Shown piece by piece: positions 39,251 to 49,150 of a stretch of 64,000 bases of DNA. The DNA is taken from positions 558,001 to 622,000 of the forward strand of contig CAWGMT010000004.1 of assembly GCA_963823675.1 (NCBI GenBank), written 5' to 3'. Every line of letters starts with the position of its first letter. Position 1 is the stretch's first letter. A program made the translations under genes and the position numbers. Below the pieces are notes generated by a model. That model had not been told where the DNA came from. It did not search any database and was given only the letters and a program-made list of their open reading frames with translations. The stretch comes from CAWGMT01 sp963823675 (GTDB lineage: Bacteria; Planctomycetota; Planctomycetia; Isosphaerales; Isosphaeraceae).

Positions 39251-41962
39251 ATGGAAACGCGACCCAGCTTCTATGTCCTTGACGCCTATTCGTTGATTTT
39301 CCAGGTGTTCCACGCCATTCCGGAAATGACCGGCCCATCCGGGCAGCCGACGCAGGCGGTCTTCGGGATCTTTCGTGACCTGCTCAACCTGGTGAAGGCA
39401 CGCAGCCCGGACTATCTGGCGGCGGCCTTTGACGGGCCCGGGCCCGTGTTCCGCAATGACATCTATCCCGATTACAAGGCAAACCGCAAGGATATGCCCG
39501 ACGACCTCGTGCCTCAAATCCCGGTGATCCGCCGGTTGTTCGAGGGGTTCCGCGTCCCCGTCTTGATCGAGCCGGGCATGGAAGCCGACGATCTGATCGC
39601 CACGCTCACCAGGAGAGGCGAAGAACGCGGACTGGACGTTGTCATCGTCACCGCCGACAAGGATGCGCGCCAGTTGATCAGTGAGCACGTGCGGCTGCTC
39701 AACCTGCGCAAGAACAAGCTGATTGACGCGGACGTTCTCAGGGAAGAATGGGGCGTCCGGCCGGACCAGGTCGTCGATTTCCTGGCCTTGACCGGCGACT
39801 CGGTCGATAACGTGCCTGGCGTGCCGGGAATCGGCGAGGGCTTCGCGGCGACGTTTCTCAGGGAGTTCGGCACCCTGGATGAGATCCTGGCGCACGTCGA
39901 TCGTGTCAAGGGGCCGAAAAAACAGCAGAGCCTGCGCGAGAACGCTGACACCGCCCGGTTGGCGCGGCGGCTCGTGACCCTGCGCGACGACCTTCCCCTG
40001 GCGCTCGACTGGGACAAGCTCAGGACGCAGGAGCCGGATGCCCTTGCGCTCAAGGCGATTTGTACCGAGTGCGGTTTCCACGGTTTCCGCGACGAGCTGA
40101 CGACGATGCTCGGCCCCGAGACCCGGCCGCAATCGGCGTGGCAGGCCGACTATCACACGGTCGATACGCCCGAGTTGCTGGAGCAATTCTTGGCGCGCTG
40201 CTGCGCCAGCCCAAGTTTTGCGTCAACACCGAGACGACAGGCCTCGACCCACTTCGTGCCGACCTGGTGGGCCTGGCGTTCTGCTGGAAGGCGGGCGAAG
40301 CCTACTACCTGCCGCTGCGCGGGCCGATGTGGTCGAAGCTCCTCGATCCGGTCGCGGCGCTGAGGCGCCCTTCGTCCGATCCTCGCCGACACTCGGGTCG
40401 AAAAGGTCGGCCAGAATGTCAAGTACGACATGCTCGCGCTCGGCCGCGCGGGCGTCGAAATTGCCGGGCCGGTGACCGACACCATGCTCCTGAGCTACCT
40501 GCTGGAAAGCGGCGAGCGCAACCACAATCTCGATCAGCTCTCGGAGCGCTTGCTCGACCACAAGATGATCCCGATCACCGACTTGATCGGCAAGGGGAAG
40601 AAACAGGGCCGCATGGACCAAGTCGACGTGGCCCGGGTCACGGACTATGCCGGCGAAGACGCCGACGCGACCTGGCGGATCGAGCAGATCCTGACCCCCA
40701 AGGTTCGCGACGAGGGGCTCTGGACGCTCTACGCCGATCTCGAGCGTCCCCTGATCGCCGTCCTGGCCAGGATGGAGTCGGCTGGCATCAAGGTCGATGT
40801 TGAGCTGTTGCGAAAGCTGGGGCGTGAGTTTTCGGAGCGGATGGCCGCGATCGAGGCCGAGGTCTATGCCGGGGCCGGCCGGCCGTTCAACATCAACTCC
40901 GGCCCACAGCTCCGCCAGGTTCTCTTCCAGGAGCTGAAGCTTCCCTCGGTCCAGAAGACCCCGGGCGGAGAGCAAAGCACCGCCCAGGACGTGCTCGAGG
41001 CGCTGGCGGTCCACCATCCCCTGCCCGCCCTGCTCTTGCGGCACCGTCAGCTATCCAAGCTCAAGAGCACCTATCTCGATGCTCTGCCCGAACTGGTCCA
41101 TGCGGAAGATGGGAGGATCCATGCCTCGTTCAATCAGGGAGTGGCGGCGACGGGCCGGCTCAGCTCGAGCGACCCGAACCTGCAAAACATACCGGTGCGG
41201 ACCGAGGAGGGGCGCCAGATCCGCCAGGCGTTCGTCGCCGGCTATCCGGGCTGGCAGCTTCTGACGGCCGATTACTCCCAGATCGAGCTGCGGGTTCTGG
41301 CCCATTATTCCGATGACCCCGCACTCGTCCTGGCTTTTGCCCAGGACCGGGACGTCCACAGCGCGGTCGCCGCGCGGATTTACCAGGTGAGCGAATCGGA
41401 AGTCGACGAATCGAAGCGGAGGGTTGCCAAGACGGTCAATTTCGGCGTCATCTACGGACTGAGTGCGTTCGGCCTGGCTGGCCGGCTGGGCATCAGCCAG
41501 TCCGAGGCGGCCGCTTTCATTGAAGCATATTTTCAGGAATACGCCGGGGTCGATCGCTTCATCAGCCAGACGCTCGAACGGGCCCAGGCGCAGGGACGGG
41601 TCGAGACGATCCTGGGGCGGCGGCGGCCGATCAGCGGCATCAAGTCAACCACGGGCCGGTCGCGGAACCTGGCCGAGCGGACCGCGATCAACACGGTCAT
41701 CCAGGGTTCGGCCGCCGATCTGATCAAGCGGGCCATGATCCTGATCGATCGGGCGCTCGCCGACGGAGGATTTCAGGCGCGCATGCTGCTGCAGATTCAC
41801 GACGAACTGGTGTTCGAGGCGCCGGCCGGCGAGATCGCCGGACTGGCGGCACTCGTCAATCGCGAAATGACGGGGGCACTTCCATTGAAAGTGCCCGTCA
41901 AGGTCGACCTGGCGGCTGGTTCTAACTGGCTGGAGGTCGAGCCGATTGGCAATTCGCGCTAG
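39251..41962 (+). CDS. polA: DNA polymerase I (two compensating frameshifts)
   Basis: About 903 residues. The 5'-3' exonuclease domain (YVLDAYSLIFQVFHAI, VFGIFRDLLNLVKARSPDYLAAAFDG, MEADDLIATL, VTADKDARQL, LTGDSVDNVPGVPGIG) covers about residues 1-300. The 3'-5' exonuclease domain follows, with Exo II VGQNVKYDML and Exo III YAGEDADAT intact but Exo I reading VNTETTGLDP, where Asn replaces the catalytic Asp. The polymerase domain has motif A TADYSQIELRVLAHYS, motif B KRRVAKTVNFGVIYGLSAFG and motif C LLQIHDELVFEA. The frame changes near 40195 and 40372, with the original frame recovered; both flank the start of the proofreading domain. GGAG precedes the ATG at 39251. It functions in repair and Okazaki-fragment processing. 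Confidence 0.92.
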
Positions 41963-42444
41963 CCCCAATAAACGAGCCTGGGCGGCGAATGGTACTGAGG
42001 CGACTTCGAAGGATTTCGTGAATCGAGTGGAAACCCATTGCAGTCGCGACGACGATGGCGTATAAAATTCTTAACGATCGTCACCGATCTGCTCCAACAC
42101 AATTTGACCCTTCATCAGCCGAGCCCTTCTCCAGCGGCACCCCGACCTTCGAGAAGCCCGGACGAACGACTTCGGCAAGACACCTTCAGGGCCCCACCTG
42201 CTTTATCCAAGTTAACGAATCGCTTTCAGTGCGATCGGCCGCTGGCCGCCGACGGGCGAGCGCGACAGGCTGAAGCGGATTCCGTTTGGGTCGCTTTAAG
42301 CGATTTTTCATGTGATCATTTTACGTTAGACCGGCGAGGTTGCATTGTGGGCAGCCTCGGCTGGCGCTCCAGGGTGCAATACCGCCCGGTCGTGCGGCTG
42401 TGGTGCACTTCGGCGTGTCAGGGATCTGTGGGAGTGCGTTGTCG
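41963..42444. other. Long leader region before coaE
   Basis: 482 bp without a recognisable gene between polA and coaE. A sigma-70-like promoter candidate is present: TTGCAG (42038-42043), a 17-bp spacer and TATAAA (42061-42066). If used, the coaE transcript would have an untranslated leader of about 370 nt, or a small RNA could be made. No conserved riboswitch was recognised. Confidence 0.35.
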
Positions 42445-43194
42445 ATGACGTCTTTCCGCCCTTGCGACCACGCGAGCTCGAACGGGCCTTGGAAACACGG
42501 TTCGATTCCGGTGATCGGCTTGATCGGTGGGATTGGCAGCGGCAAGAGCGCGGTGGCGGCGATTCTGGCGGCGCGGGGCGGGGTTGTGATCGATGCCGAC
42601 AGCGTGGGGCACGAGCTTTTGACCGACCCTGAGGTTCGCGATCAGATCGTCGCTCGCTTCGGCGATTCCATTCTGGACCGGAAGGTTTGTGGCGGCTCGT
42701 CGGGCCCGCGAATCGACCGGGCGGCTCTGGGTGCGATCGTGTTCGCCGATCCCGCGAAGCGGGGAGAGCTGGAGGCAATTGTGCATCCCCGAATGCGCGA
42801 CCGGTTTCGGTGTGAGATCGAGCGATTGACGCGGCGGGGTGGAGCGCGGGTGATCGTACTGGACGCCGCGATCCTGCTCGAGGCCGGTTGGGATGAGCTC
42901 TGCGACCGTGTGGTGTTTGTGGACGCGCCGCGGAGCGTGCGGCACGAGCGCGTGGTGAAGCAGCGTGGCTGGTCGGCTCGCGCGCTGGAATCTCGCGAAG
43001 CGGCCCAGTGGCCGTGCGACGTCAAGCGGGGCCGTGCTGATACTGTCCTGGTGAACGACTCGGGAATGGACAGCTTGAACCGGGAAGTCGGACGGCTCGA
43101 GGGGTTGCTCGTTGATTCATCGAGTCGAGCGGACGCGTCCGCGCGGCTGCGGTTCGGTCCGGTGGTCGAAATGCCGACCGAGATTGTTGGTTAG
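42445..43194 (+). CDS. coaE: Dephospho-CoA kinase
   Basis: 249 residues. CoaE phosphorylates dephospho-CoA at the 3'-hydroxyl in the last step of coenzyme A synthesis. The P-loop is GLIGGIGSGKSAVA; DADSVGHELL is the substrate-binding DAD motif, followed by VHPRMRDRF and VVFVDAPRSVRHERV. The protein is longer than the usual 200 residues because of an N-terminal extension of about 16 residues and a C-terminal tail of about 35. The ATG at 42445 (MTSFRP) has GGGAG about 11 bases upstream; the frame is open to 42340. Confidence 0.88.
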   Translation: MTSFRPCDHASSNGPWKHGSIPVIGLIGGIGSGKSAVAAILAARGGVVIDADSVGHELLTDPEVRDQIVARFGDSILDRKVCGGSSGPRIDRAALGAIVFADPAKRGELEAIVHPRMRDRFRCEIERLTRRGGARVIVLDAAILLEAGWDELCDRVVFVDAPRSVRHERVVKQRGWSARALESREAAQWPCDVKRGRADTVLVNDSGMDSLNREVGRLEGLLVDSSSRADASARLRFGPVVEMPTEIVG

Positions 43195-43347
43195 AGACAG
43201 CTTTTCCTGGCAACACGTTCCTTGTGGAGAATCCCCTGATTTCGCCGGCGCATCTCAATTCGCAAATCGCTCCGGCGAGTTCCTGTACCATCGGATCGAC
43301 GATGAGACCTTTCCCTTGCAGTTGTCAACTCAGGAGAATGCAACATC

Positions 43348-45273
43348 ATGGCCAATGAAACCCGTCCCCGCCGGGATCCGAGCAGTGCCTCTCGCATTCG
43401 CAAGACCCTGGCTGCGCCGACGGCTCCTCCGTCGGACGAGCCGGCCGGCACGACAGCGGGGCCGGCCCAAACGTATTCAGTCCCGGCGGAGTCGATACCG
43501 CCGCCGGCCGAGAAGCCGGCCCAGGCCCCGCGCGCCGAGCGCGAGCACTTCCGCGAGGAAGCCCCGGCAGATCGGGAACCGATCCGGTTCATTCGCGAGC
43601 GGGATCGTGAGCCGGTGCGCGAACGGCCCGAGCGCGAGCCCGGGCTCTCAGTCCGCGAGCGGCTCAACCGCGATCGCGCCGAGCGCGAGTCAGGGCCCAT
43701 CCACCACGACGGAATCCCCCTTGTCCGCGAACGGGACCGGGAGCGCGAGCGGCAGGCCGAGCGCGACCGCGAATCCGCGCCGATTCCGCGGGAGCGAACC
43801 CGCGAATTCGAGGGCGGGCCCGCTTCCTATCGCGAGCGGACCGAGCGCGAGCCGGCCTACACCCCGCGGGAGCGCGAGATTCCCCCCGTCCGGACCGAAC
43901 GCAACTCGACCTCCAGCTACGCCGAAGTCCCCGCCGAATACCCCGAGGACGAGGAAGACATCTTCGGCGACGCCGCGCTCCACGATCGGTATGAGGACAT
44001 CAAACGCGGCGAGATTCATCTGACCGAGCTGCAACGGATGACGATGCCCCAGCTCATCCGCACCGCCAAGACCGAGGGCATCGCCGACTACATGGGCCTC
44101 AAGAAACAAGACCTGATCTTCAAGATCCTCAAGGAACGGGTCAAGCAGAACGGGCTCATGTACGGCGAAGGCACGCTCGAAGTCCTGCCCGACGGCTTCG
44201 GCTTCCTGCGCAGCCCCGACTACAACTACCTCCCCTGCCCTGACGACATCTACGTCTCGCCGAGCCAGATCCGCCGATTCGGTCTCAAGACCGGTGCGAT
44301 CGTGTCGGGCCAGATCCGTCCTCCCAAGGAAAACGAGCGTTACTTCGCACTCCTGCGGGTCGAAGCCATCAACTTCGAGGATCCCGACAAGCTGAGCGAG
44401 AAAGTCGGCTTCGACGATCTGACGCCACTGCACCCTCGGGGCCGGATCCGCCTCGAGACGACCAGCGACGAGATCAATATGCGGGTGGTCGATCTGGTCA
44501 CTCCGATCGGATTCGGCCAGCGCGGCCTGATCGTCGCGCCGCCGCGCACCGGCAAGACAATATTGCTGCAAAAGATCGCCAACAGCGTCCTGACCAACCA
44601 TCCCGACGCCTATGTCATGGTGCTCTTGATCGACGAACGGCCCGAGGAAGTGACCGACATGGAACGATCGGTCAAGGGACCCACGGCCGAAGTGATCAGC
44701 TCGACCTTTGACGAACCAGCGTCGCGCCACATCCAGGTCGCCGAGATGGTGATCGAGAAAGCCAAGAGAATGGTCGAATTTGGCAAGGATGTCGTGATCC
44801 TGCTCGATTCGATCACACGGCTGGCTCGAGCGTATAACACCGAGGCGCCCCATTCCGGCAAGATACTGACCGGCGGCATCGACGCCTCGGCATTGCAAAA
44901 GCCGAAGCGATTCTTCGGAGCCGCCCGCAAGATCGAGGAAGCGGGCAGTCTCACGATCCTGGCCACCGCCCTGATCGATACGGGCAGCCGGATGGACGAT
45001 GTGATCTTCGAGGAATTCAAGGGCACCGGCAACATGGAGCTCCACCTCGACCGCCGATTGGTAGACAAGCGCGTCTGGCCGGCGATCGATGTCAACAGCT
45101 CCGGTACCCGTCGCGAAGAACTGCTCATGGACGCCGACGAGCTGCGCCGGGTCTGGATCCTCCGCCGCGTCCTCAACGACATGAACCCAGTCGAAGCCAT
45201 GGAGTTGCTTACCGGGCGCATGCGCAAGGCCAAGACCAATGCCGAGTTCTTGATGAGCATGAACCTGTCCTGA
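43348..45273 (+). CDS. rho: Transcription termination factor Rho with Arg/Glu-rich extension
   Basis: 641 residues. The core (from about residue 225) has the Rho N-terminal helix domain (LTELQRMTMPQLIRTAKTEG), an OB-fold RNA-binding domain (EGTLEVLPDGFGFLRSPDYN) and the hexameric ATPase. Walker A is APPRTGKT, Walker B VVILLDSITRLARAYN, and the R-loop/secondary site lies near KPKRFFGAARKIEEAGSL. The N-terminal 200 residues form a low-complexity extension dense in Arg, Glu and Pro (many RER and REP units), as in other high-GC bacteria, likely for RNA contact or phase behaviour. AGGAGA lies 10 bases before the start. ribH follows after 9 bp. Confidence 0.95.
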   Translation: MANETRPRRDPSSASRIRKTLAAPTAPPSDEPAGTTAGPAQTYSVPAESIPPPAEKPAQAPRAEREHFREEAPADREPIRFIRERDREPVRERPEREPGLSVRERLNRDRAERESGPIHHDGIPLVRERDRERERQAERDRESAPIPRERTREFEGGPASYRERTEREPAYTPREREIPPVRTERNSTSSYAEVPAEYPEDEEDIFGDAALHDRYEDIKRGEIHLTELQRMTMPQLIRTAKTEGIADYMGLKKQDLIFKILKERVKQNGLMYGEGTLEVLPDGFGFLRSPDYNYLPCPDDIYVSPSQIRRFGLKTGAIVSGQIRPPKENERYFALLRVEAINFEDPDKLSEKVGFDDLTPLHPRGRIRLETTSDEINMRVVDLVTPIGFGQRGLIVAPPRTGKTILLQKIANSVLTNHPDAYVMVLLIDERPEEVTDMERSVKGPTAEVISSTFDEPASRHIQVAEMVIEKAKRMVEFGKDVVILLDSITRLARAYNTEAPHSGKILTGGIDASALQKPKRFFGAARKIEEAGSLTILATALIDTGSRMDDVIFEEFKGTGNMELHLDRRLVDKRVWPAIDVNSSGTRREELLMDADELRRVWILRRVLNDMNPVEAMELLTGRMRKAKTNAEFLMSMNLS

Positions 45274-45282
45274 TAATTCTTC

Positions 45283-45750
45283 ATGGCTGAATTCATTGGT
45301 GATTATTCTCCGCCGGCCGGCCGGATCGCAATCGTCGCGGGCCGATTCAATGCACTTGTGACCGAGTCGCTGCTCCGTGGTTGCCTCGACACACTCAAGC
45401 GTCACGGCGTGACCGAGGACCGGATCGACGTGGCATGGGTTCCCGGCTCCTTCGAGGTTCCGCTCGTGGCCCGCAAGCTCGCCGGAGGCGGCGGTCACGC
45501 GGCCGTTATCTGTCTTGGGTGCGTGATACGCGGTGAGACGCCCCATTTCGATCATGTAGCCGGTCAGGTTGCCGCCGGGCTCATGCACGCGGCGCTTGCC
45601 ACCGGCGTCCCGATCATTTTCGGCATCTTGACCACCGACTCGGTTGAGCAAGCCCTCGACCGCGCCGGACTGAAATCGGGCAACAAGGGCTCCGACGCCG
45701 CTCTTGCCGCGATCGAGATGATCAATTTGTTGGCACGGCTAGATCATTGA
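45283..45750 (+). CDS. ribH: 6,7-dimethyl-8-ribityllumazine synthase
   Basis: 155 residues, the usual length. Lumazine synthase condenses 5-amino-6-ribitylaminouracil with dihydroxybutanone phosphate in riboflavin synthesis and often forms icosahedral shells. The family signatures are IAIVAGRFNALVTESLL, AWVPGSFEVPLVARKL, CLGCVIRGETPHFDHVAG (with the catalytic His) and GILTTDSVEQALDRAG. It starts 9 bp after the rho stop, with a poor ribosome binding site, so it is probably translated from the rho transcript. Confidence 0.95.
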   Translation: MAEFIGDYSPPAGRIAIVAGRFNALVTESLLRGCLDTLKRHGVTEDRIDVAWVPGSFEVPLVARKLAGGGGHAAVICLGCVIRGETPHFDHVAGQVAAGLMHAALATGVPIIFGILTTDSVEQALDRAGLKSGNKGSDAALAAIEMINLLARLDH

Positions 45751-45813
45751 CCAAACCAGCCACTGGTCCGCGTCGCGTCCGTTGAGTGCAGCGCCCTCGG
45801 AGGAATCGACGTG

Positions 45814-45914
45814 ACGGGCTCAAGAATCTGAGCGATTCGTGATAGTCACCACGCTCCGCGCGATGGTCCCATCCTGAGAAATCGAAGGGACCGGCTCAAG
45901 ATTCTGAGCGATCG
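45814..45914. repeat. REP-like element copy 2 flanked by short direct repeats
   Basis: GATAGTCACCACGCTCCGCG (from 45841) with the preceding GATTCGT nearly matches the element at 24265-24300; only the left arm is complete here. It is flanked by GGGCTCAAGAATCTGAGCGAT (about 45817-45837) and CGGCTCAAGATTCTGAGCGAT (about 45892-45912), a 21-bp direct repeat with two differences, 75 bp apart. It lies between ribH and the small membrane protein gene. Confidence 0.6.
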
Positions 45915-45996
45915 GCCGAATGAACAGCCATGGCTGGCGAAGCGACGCCGGCGACGCACGTAAGCAAAGCCTTCTTCGCAGAAAGCGAGAGCGTCG

Positions 45997-46323
45997 ATGG
46001 AGTTCCGCGGACAGCAGAAGCAAGCAAGCGCCGTGATCAGTGGCATCTGGCTCATCGGTTTCGGTATCTTGTTCGCAACCGGGTTCTGGTGGCCGGGAAT
46101 TATGTTCATCATCGGGATCACGGCGATCGTCCAGTGCTGGGTCAAAGGCCATCCCCTCTACGCGATGCATGGCGGGTTCTGGGCCATCTTCATCGGGTTC
46201 TGGGCAGTCTTCAAATTCAGCATGGCATTTTTCTTCGTCGGACTGGGAGCGTACGTCATCCTGTCCGCCCTGCTGGGGCCGACGCCACTGCGTAAACCTT
46301 ATGTGGACAATTCTTTAGAGTAG
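45997..46323 (+). CDS. Small integral membrane protein
   Basis: 108 residues, mostly hydrophobic, with three or four predicted membrane segments (AVISGIWLIGFGILFATGFW, GIMFIIGITAIVQCWV, FWAIFIGFWAVFKFSMAFFF, VGLGAYVILSALLG). Short hydrophilic ends. No catalytic motif. The start is the ATG at 45997 with only a weak upstream purine stretch. Downstream, 30 bp later, lies the CBM9-like gene, possibly in the same transcript. Function unknown. Confidence 0.7.
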   Translation: MEFRGQQKQASAVISGIWLIGFGILFATGFWWPGIMFIIGITAIVQCWVKGHPLYAMHGGFWAIFIGFWAVFKFSMAFFFVGLGAYVILSALLGPTPLRKPYVDNSLE

Positions 46324-46353
46324 GAGCGCTGCCCTCCGGGGGCGTTAACGGCG

Positions 46354-47016
46354 ATGACGAGGGCTCTGCTACCTCAAGCGTTCTGGTTTCGGGTGGCCGT
46401 GCCGGCAGTGCGCATCGACACGATGCCCCGAACGGAGGGAACGCGCGTGCTGGATCTGCCGGCATCGTCGGCTCTGCCCGATTTCGCTCAGCTCGAGGGA
46501 AACGCGAGCTGGGCTCAGGTTCGCGCGGGCTGGAACCCTTCGGGACTCGGCTTGATGGTCGTGGCCGACGGGCTGTCCGACGAACAGCTCGACGCGGGCA
46601 GGCCCGAGGGATTCGCCGAGGTTCATTTCTGGATCGACACGCGCGACACGAGGGATGTCAGCCGAGCGACCCGATTCTGTCATCATTTCGTGGTCAGGCT
46701 GGCGCGGCGGAGCTCCCGGGGGAAGTTGGAGGCGGACGTTCTCCAGCGGCCGATCGCGCGGGCGGTCGCCGACGCACCCATCTACCGCGGCAATCACATC
46801 CTGGCCCGGGCGGAGATGGCCAAATCCGGCTGGTCTCTCGAGCTCTTCTTGCCCGCCCAGGCTATAAGCGGGTTCGATCCGGACACCAATCGACGGCTCG
46901 GCTTCGCCTACCAGATCTCCGACCGTGTACGCCCGGATCAGTTTCTGGGGATCGGGCGCGAATTCCCCGTGGGCGAGAACCCGAGCCTGTGGGCCACGCT
47001 GGAGCTGACCGACTAA
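46354..47016 (+). CDS. CBM9/DOMON-like domain protein
   Basis: 220 residues with a beta-sandwich pattern resembling carbohydrate-binding module family 9 or DOMON domains: ASWAQVRAGWNPSGLGLMV, EVHFWIDTRDTRDVSRATRF, ILARAEMAKSGWSLELFLPA and a closing NPSLWATLELTD. There is no signal peptide, which is unusual for CBM9 but common among planctomycete homologues. A binding rather than enzymatic role is inferred. Starts at ATG 46354. Confidence 0.65.
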   Translation: MTRALLPQAFWFRVAVPAVRIDTMPRTEGTRVLDLPASSALPDFAQLEGNASWAQVRAGWNPSGLGLMVVADGLSDEQLDAGRPEGFAEVHFWIDTRDTRDVSRATRFCHHFVVRLARRSSRGKLEADVLQRPIARAVADAPIYRGNHILARAEMAKSGWSLELFLPAQAISGFDPDTNRRLGFAYQISDRVRPDQFLGIGREFPVGENPSLWATLELTD

Positions 47017-47166
47017 CGACGTCTGCGATGATCGGTAGAACCGGGTGCAAACCGTCTCCCCAGGTAGACGGGAACAAAAAGCTCTCGACGCGCCATTTCT
47101 CTATGCGGGAATGACTCCAAGGGTAATCGCGAACGATTTGACACTCGATCTTCGGAACCATCGGCC

Positions 47167-48994
47167 ATGATGAGAAGCTCGCCGAATGTGCTGGGGAGTA
47201 TACGTACGCTGTTCGGTGTTGGTACACTGGGCGGTCTCACCGACGGAGAGCTGCTCGAGAGATTCGTCGCGAGCAGGTGGGAATTGGCTCGAGCCGATGC
47301 CGAGCTGGCATTCGTGGCCCTGATGGAGCGCCACGGGCCGATGGTCTGGCGCGTCTGCCGGTCATTGGTATCCGACGAACACGAAGCGGAAGATGCATTC
47401 CAGGCCACGTTTCTCGTGCTGGTTCGTAAGGCCGGATCCTTGAAGGTCCAAACGAGCCTCGGGCCTTGGCTTTACTCCGTCGCGTATCGAGTGGGTCTCA
47501 ACACCCGTTCCATAACCGCGAGGCAGACGGCGATTCGACGGTCGGAGGCTACAAGGCTTGGCGGGCCGAGTCGCGGCGAAGCTCGCGCATCCGATCTAGA
47601 TCCAGAGTCGCTCGCTTTGCCGATTCATCAGGAGATCATGCGGCTTCCGGAAGTCTTCCGCACCGCGCTCCTGCTCTGCGACATCGACGGCCTGAGCTAT
47701 CAGAAGGCTGCCGATACGCTGAAGATCCCGCTTGGAACCCTGCAAAGCCGGTTGGCGCGCGCCCGTCGCCGGCTGCGCGATCGGTTGCAGCGCAAAGGCA
47801 TCGCATTGGACAGTTCGGTCGGGCAACTTCCTGCGCCGCGATTGCCGAACGCGGCGCTGCTTCCCCCGCTTCAACTTCCCGGCGGCTTGGTCGACCGATC
47901 ACGTCAGGGAATCGTCGAATACGCCCTTGGAGGAGCCCATCTCGACAGCTTTGGCTCGGAGCTGTTGCCGCAGCTTGTCAAAACGGGAATCCGCACAGGT
48001 TTGCCCTACCGGCCGATCGCCCTCGTCATGATCATAACGGGCCTCACCGCCCTGTGCGGAGCGATGGCGGTCCAGGACCACGCCCCGGCGAATCCTCGCG
48101 CGAATGCGTTCGGGTCTTCAGGTCCATCCTTGGAAGTGGGTGCATCCGCACAATCGCCGCGGCGCTCGCGGACCGTCGGGCTTCTGTCTTTCCCTCCGCC
48201 GTACGACTTGAAAGTCGCGGCGGGGCGCGGAAAAGCGCTGGTCTATGAGCTCGATCAGAACGGAAATCGGATCAGCGCCGCCCGCGCTCGAGCCCCGCGG
48301 CCCGCAGAGCCGCCGGCGCCGCCGGCGCCGCGAGATCGATCCAAAAGGAGATCGGATCGGTGCACGGCCCGATCCTCTCGACTCACTACCCGCGAAGGAA
48401 GTCGCGCGTGACATCCACTGGGCGGTGGTGACCGGCATCGTCGATCATCGCGCGATACGAGCGAGCTTCTCGACGATCCAGCTCGCTTTCTCGCCCGAGG
48501 CCGGAAAGAAGAAATCCGATCCTGCCACGCCTCGACCGCCGGAGGAGATCTACCGGCGTGTTGATGTCGAAAGACAGGTCCTGGAAGCTTCCGGTGCCTG
48601 GTCGGATTGGCAGCCGGTTGACTTCGAACCCAACCTCAGAGTCCTTGATAACGTACCTGAAGTCGAAGGCGAGCAAACACAACCGCAATTTCGTTGTACG
48701 CCACTTGTGGATCCACTGCCCTTCCTTAAAGAAGGAAAATGGAGCGGTGTGGACGTCGAACGGTTTATCCTGGCAGGGCCTCCCGAAAAGGAGCATCGGG
48801 TTCCGCTCTCGGACCGTGAGCTTGCGAGCGACGAGAAAACCGAGTCGCCCGAGTTGATGCTGCGCAGCCTGGATTTCACCGTTCTGCCGGGGCGGATCTA
48901 TCGCTATCGGGTCCGTCTGATCTTTCGAATGCCGAGAGTCCCGGAAATCCCTGGCCCCTGGAGCCAGCCAACCGAGCCGGTGATGATTCCGTGA
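47167..48994 (+). CDS. ECF sigma factor fused to membrane segment and C-terminal domain (one frameshift)
   Basis: About 608 residues if joined. Residues 1-210 are an ECF sigma factor: AFVALMERHGPMVWRVCRSL, DAFQATFLVLVRKAG, LGPWLYSVAYRVG in region 2 and LPEVFRTALLLCDIDGLSYQ, LKIPLGTLQSRLARARRRL in region 4. A Pro/Leu-rich linker leads to a hydrophobic helix, IALVMIITGLTALCGAMAV (about residues 280-300). A beta-rich part then follows (LVYELDQNGNRI, DIHWAVVTGIVDHRAI, WSDWQPVDFEPNLRVLDNVP, LPFLKEGKWSGVDVERFIL, GRIYRYRVRLIFRMP). The frame changes within the CGCCGG/CGCG run at about 48305-48335. Alternatively the second part is a separate gene from ATG 48245, but it then lacks its own membrane anchor and ribosome binding site. 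Confidence 0.7.
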
Positions 48995-49030
48995 GCAGGC
49001 GCTCGATGCACCCGGAACGCTCAGTTCCGA

Positions 49031-49060
49031 AATTGGTATCAGAACATTTTATTTTGCCAC
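49031..49060. repeat. Inverted partial copy of the 59-bp repeat core
   Basis: On the minus strand this reads GGCAAAATAAAATGTTCTGA and continues TACC, matching the repeat core AGGCAATAAAATAAGATGTTCTGATAC with small gaps. It lies about 90 bp before the tandem pair, in opposite orientation. Confidence 0.5.
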
Positions 49061-49150
49061 CGAGATCCCGCAAATTCAGCATTTTGGCGTCATCGCCACC
49101 CGTCTCGGTGCCGATTCTCTCAGACTCATCTGGCGGAGCGCAATACTATG

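Noticed and set aside
43690..45651. 653-codon open frame on minus opposite rho and ribH
   Set aside because: Antisense shadow of two well-conserved genes; composition follows the codon bias of the sense strand.
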